The notes under the pieces: generated by a model
What the model was told of the DNA's origin: nothing
Database searches by the model: none
The model's input: the letters and a program-made list of their open reading frames with translations, nothing else
Program-made: the position numbers and the translations under genes
Assembly (NCBI GenBank): GCA_964395835.1
Contig: CAYNBJ010000008.1
Coordinates: 1-44,642 of the forward strand
DNA from: LLD-282 sp964395835
GTDB lineage: Bacteria; Pseudomonadota; Gammaproteobacteria; Berkiellales; Berkiellaceae
DNA: 44,642 nucleotides
Direction of reading: 5' to 3'
Shown here: piece by piece, positions 43,467 through 44,642 of the stretch
Numbering within the stretch: the first letter of the stretch is position 1
Layout: every line of letters starts with the position of its first letter

Positions 43467-44642
43467 ATGGATTTTTTATATCAAAATTTAGACTATCTTC
43501 ATACCAGCTATTCAAGCATGATTTACAATCCTGCAATAATAGAAGAATGTATCGATGTGCCATCTTTGTTTTTTTTTAAGGAGCTTTTCACGTTTTCTTC
43601 AACTGAAGATGCTCGCTCTTTTGACATGACGCAACCTCTTGTATCAAAAGAGGGTGTAGAAAAAACACTGAGTACAATTTCGTCTCTCTCACAAAAACTA
43701 AAAAGTCAATCTGATTCTATACATCTTATCAATTCTACTCAAATTCTAGACTGGTCTCTAGGTAACTCATATTTACCTTTTGAATTCAAAGTCCAAGCAA
43801 AACTCGCGTACCGTCAAAATATAAATAGCACTAATAGGTGTGATGATAAGCAAAAAAACAAGACCAAATGGATGCAAGAAAATTGTTATTCTCAATCTGA
43901 TAAACAATCACAATTATGGTCTTTCATGATATTTGGATCTCTGCGCACGCATCACATCACGGATATCTTGGCAGGTCATTTGTATTTAGATTTTTCTCAT
44001 GAGAAAAGTCATCAAATATTTGCAGGAAATTTTCATAAAACTCATCTTTTCTCATCTCTACCAATAAAAAGTCCATATCAACCAGAACCTAAAAATTTAT
44101 CTGCAAATTTAAAGATAGCATCTGGAAATTTTGCATTTCAGAATATCTCACCCTCAAGCCTGATTAATACTTTACGCACAATTCTTAAAAAAGATCTTGT
44201 CTTTTACAAAAATGACTTGCTAAGAGAGCTACAGATACTCAACTGGTCAAAAATCAAAAAGTTATCTATAGGCGGAACAGAAATGTTAGTTCTCGAAATT
44301 TGTGAACAATTAAATGAATGCATCGAAAAAAAAACAAATCCTACTATTTTTGCAATCAACTCTCAAAGAAAAATGTCTCTTAAAAATTCTTTAAATGTGC
44401 AACAAATAGATATCAATACCGGATCGCTAGAACTGCTTGATCATTCTGTCTCTAAAAAAAATGAATCTATTGCTCTCAAAAATCATAGCTCTATCATTTT
44501 TAATCTCACACAAGAAAAGAATCTGGATTTGAGACTATCTGGAAACGGACATATCATTAAAAATGGATCTGGAACTATTGGTATTGATTCTGATTTATGG
44601 CACAACGGGAATTTGAATGTGAATAATGGCGCATTAGTTCTT
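43467..44642 (+). CDS. Autotransporter-type beta-helix repeat protein, N-terminal part (runs off right edge)
   Basis: An open frame of 392 codons runs from an ATG at 43467 to the window edge without a stop. The first 330 or so residues (MDFLYQNLDYLHTSYSSMIY onward) match nothing I recognise. The visible end has the pattern of an autotransporter-associated beta-strand repeat (PATR): LDLRLSGNGHIIKNGSGTIG, then HNGNLNVNNGALVL. Such repeats form the passenger beta-helix of type V secreted adhesins, with a C-terminal barrel expected beyond the edge. No Sec signal peptide is visible, which is odd for this class, and an in-frame TGA at 43455-43457 blocks extension upstream. AAGGA is present but about 12 bases from the ATG. 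A three-codon ORF (ATG ATG CAG TAA) ends just before the start. Confidence 0.75.
   Translation, partial: MDFLYQNLDYLHTSYSSMIYNPAIIEECIDVPSLFFFKELFTFSSTEDARSFDMTQPLVSKEGVEKTLSTISSLSQKLKSQSDSIHLINSTQILDWSLGNSYLPFEFKVQAKLAYRQNINSTNRCDDKQKNKTKWMQENCYSQSDKQSQLWSFMIFGSLRTHHITDILAGHLYLDFSHEKSHQIFAGNFHKTHLFSSLPIKSPYQPEPKNLSANLKIASGNFAFQNISPSSLINTLRTILKKDLVFYKNDLLRELQILNWSKIKKLSIGGTEMLVLEICEQLNECIEKKTNPTIFAINSQRKMSLKNSLNVQQIDINTGSLELLDHSVSKKNESIALKNHSSIIFNLTQEKNLDLRLSGNGHIIKNGSGTIGIDSDLWHNGNLNVNNGALVL

Noticed and set aside
1..44642. Insertion sequences, tRNAs, rRNAs or prophage genes
   Set aside because: No transposase, integrase or phage motif and no recognisable structural RNA was found by reading; tRNAs could still be missed without a covariance search.

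Overview
The window is AT-rich DNA that looks like the chromosome of a host-associated gammaproteobacterium; this is inferred from gene content and order, and no species is assigned. The minus-strand order pyrH-frr-cdsA-bamA-skp-lpxD-fabZ-lpxA-lpxB-rnhB-dnaE is the gammaproteobacterial order, with uppS, dxr and rseP missing. It also carries a yadG/yadH-type exporter pair, an rpsA followed closely by a lapA-like gene, and sdhC-sdhD-sdhA-sdhB. Low GC, gaps of 430-710 bases without genes, and several very large unrecognised helical proteins, an LRR protein and a possible CaaX terminus all fit an intracellular or protist-associated lifestyle.

Layout: 1-203 is the start of an unrecognised minus-strand gene. 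668-2314 is pyrG, convergent with dnaE. 2308-14908 is the minus-strand core cluster: UMP kinase, ribosome recycling, CDP-diacylglycerol synthesis, outer-membrane assembly (BamA, Skp), lipid A synthesis (LpxD, LpxA, LpxB), FabZ, RNase HII and DNA polymerase III alpha. An intrinsic terminator splits it between skp and lpxD, and lpxB and rnhB overlap by 106 bases. 15-35 kb is an accessory block: a polytopic membrane protein with a good sigma-70 promoter, the YadG/YadH ABC pair, a 701-residue orphan, a 933-residue orphan lying downstream of a YbhG/F/S-like ABC exporter, a 2160-residue protein with an N-terminal SF1 helicase-like motor, a 37-residue tandem repeat and a C-terminal Cys-Ser-Ile-Cys, and a leucine-rich-repeat protein. 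35.4-38 kb returns to core genes (lapA-like, an exported protein, rpsA). 38.7-43 kb holds a membrane-anchored orphan and the succinate dehydrogenase operon. From 43467 to the right edge runs the open start of a gene with an autotransporter-type beta-helix repeat.

The core genes supply the outer membrane (Lpx enzymes, Skp, BamA), nucleotides (PyrH, PyrG), translation (Frr, S1), replication (DnaE, RnhB) and respiration (Sdh). The accessory block is where novelty is concentrated. The strongest candidate for something undescribed is the 2160-residue protein at 26739-33221.
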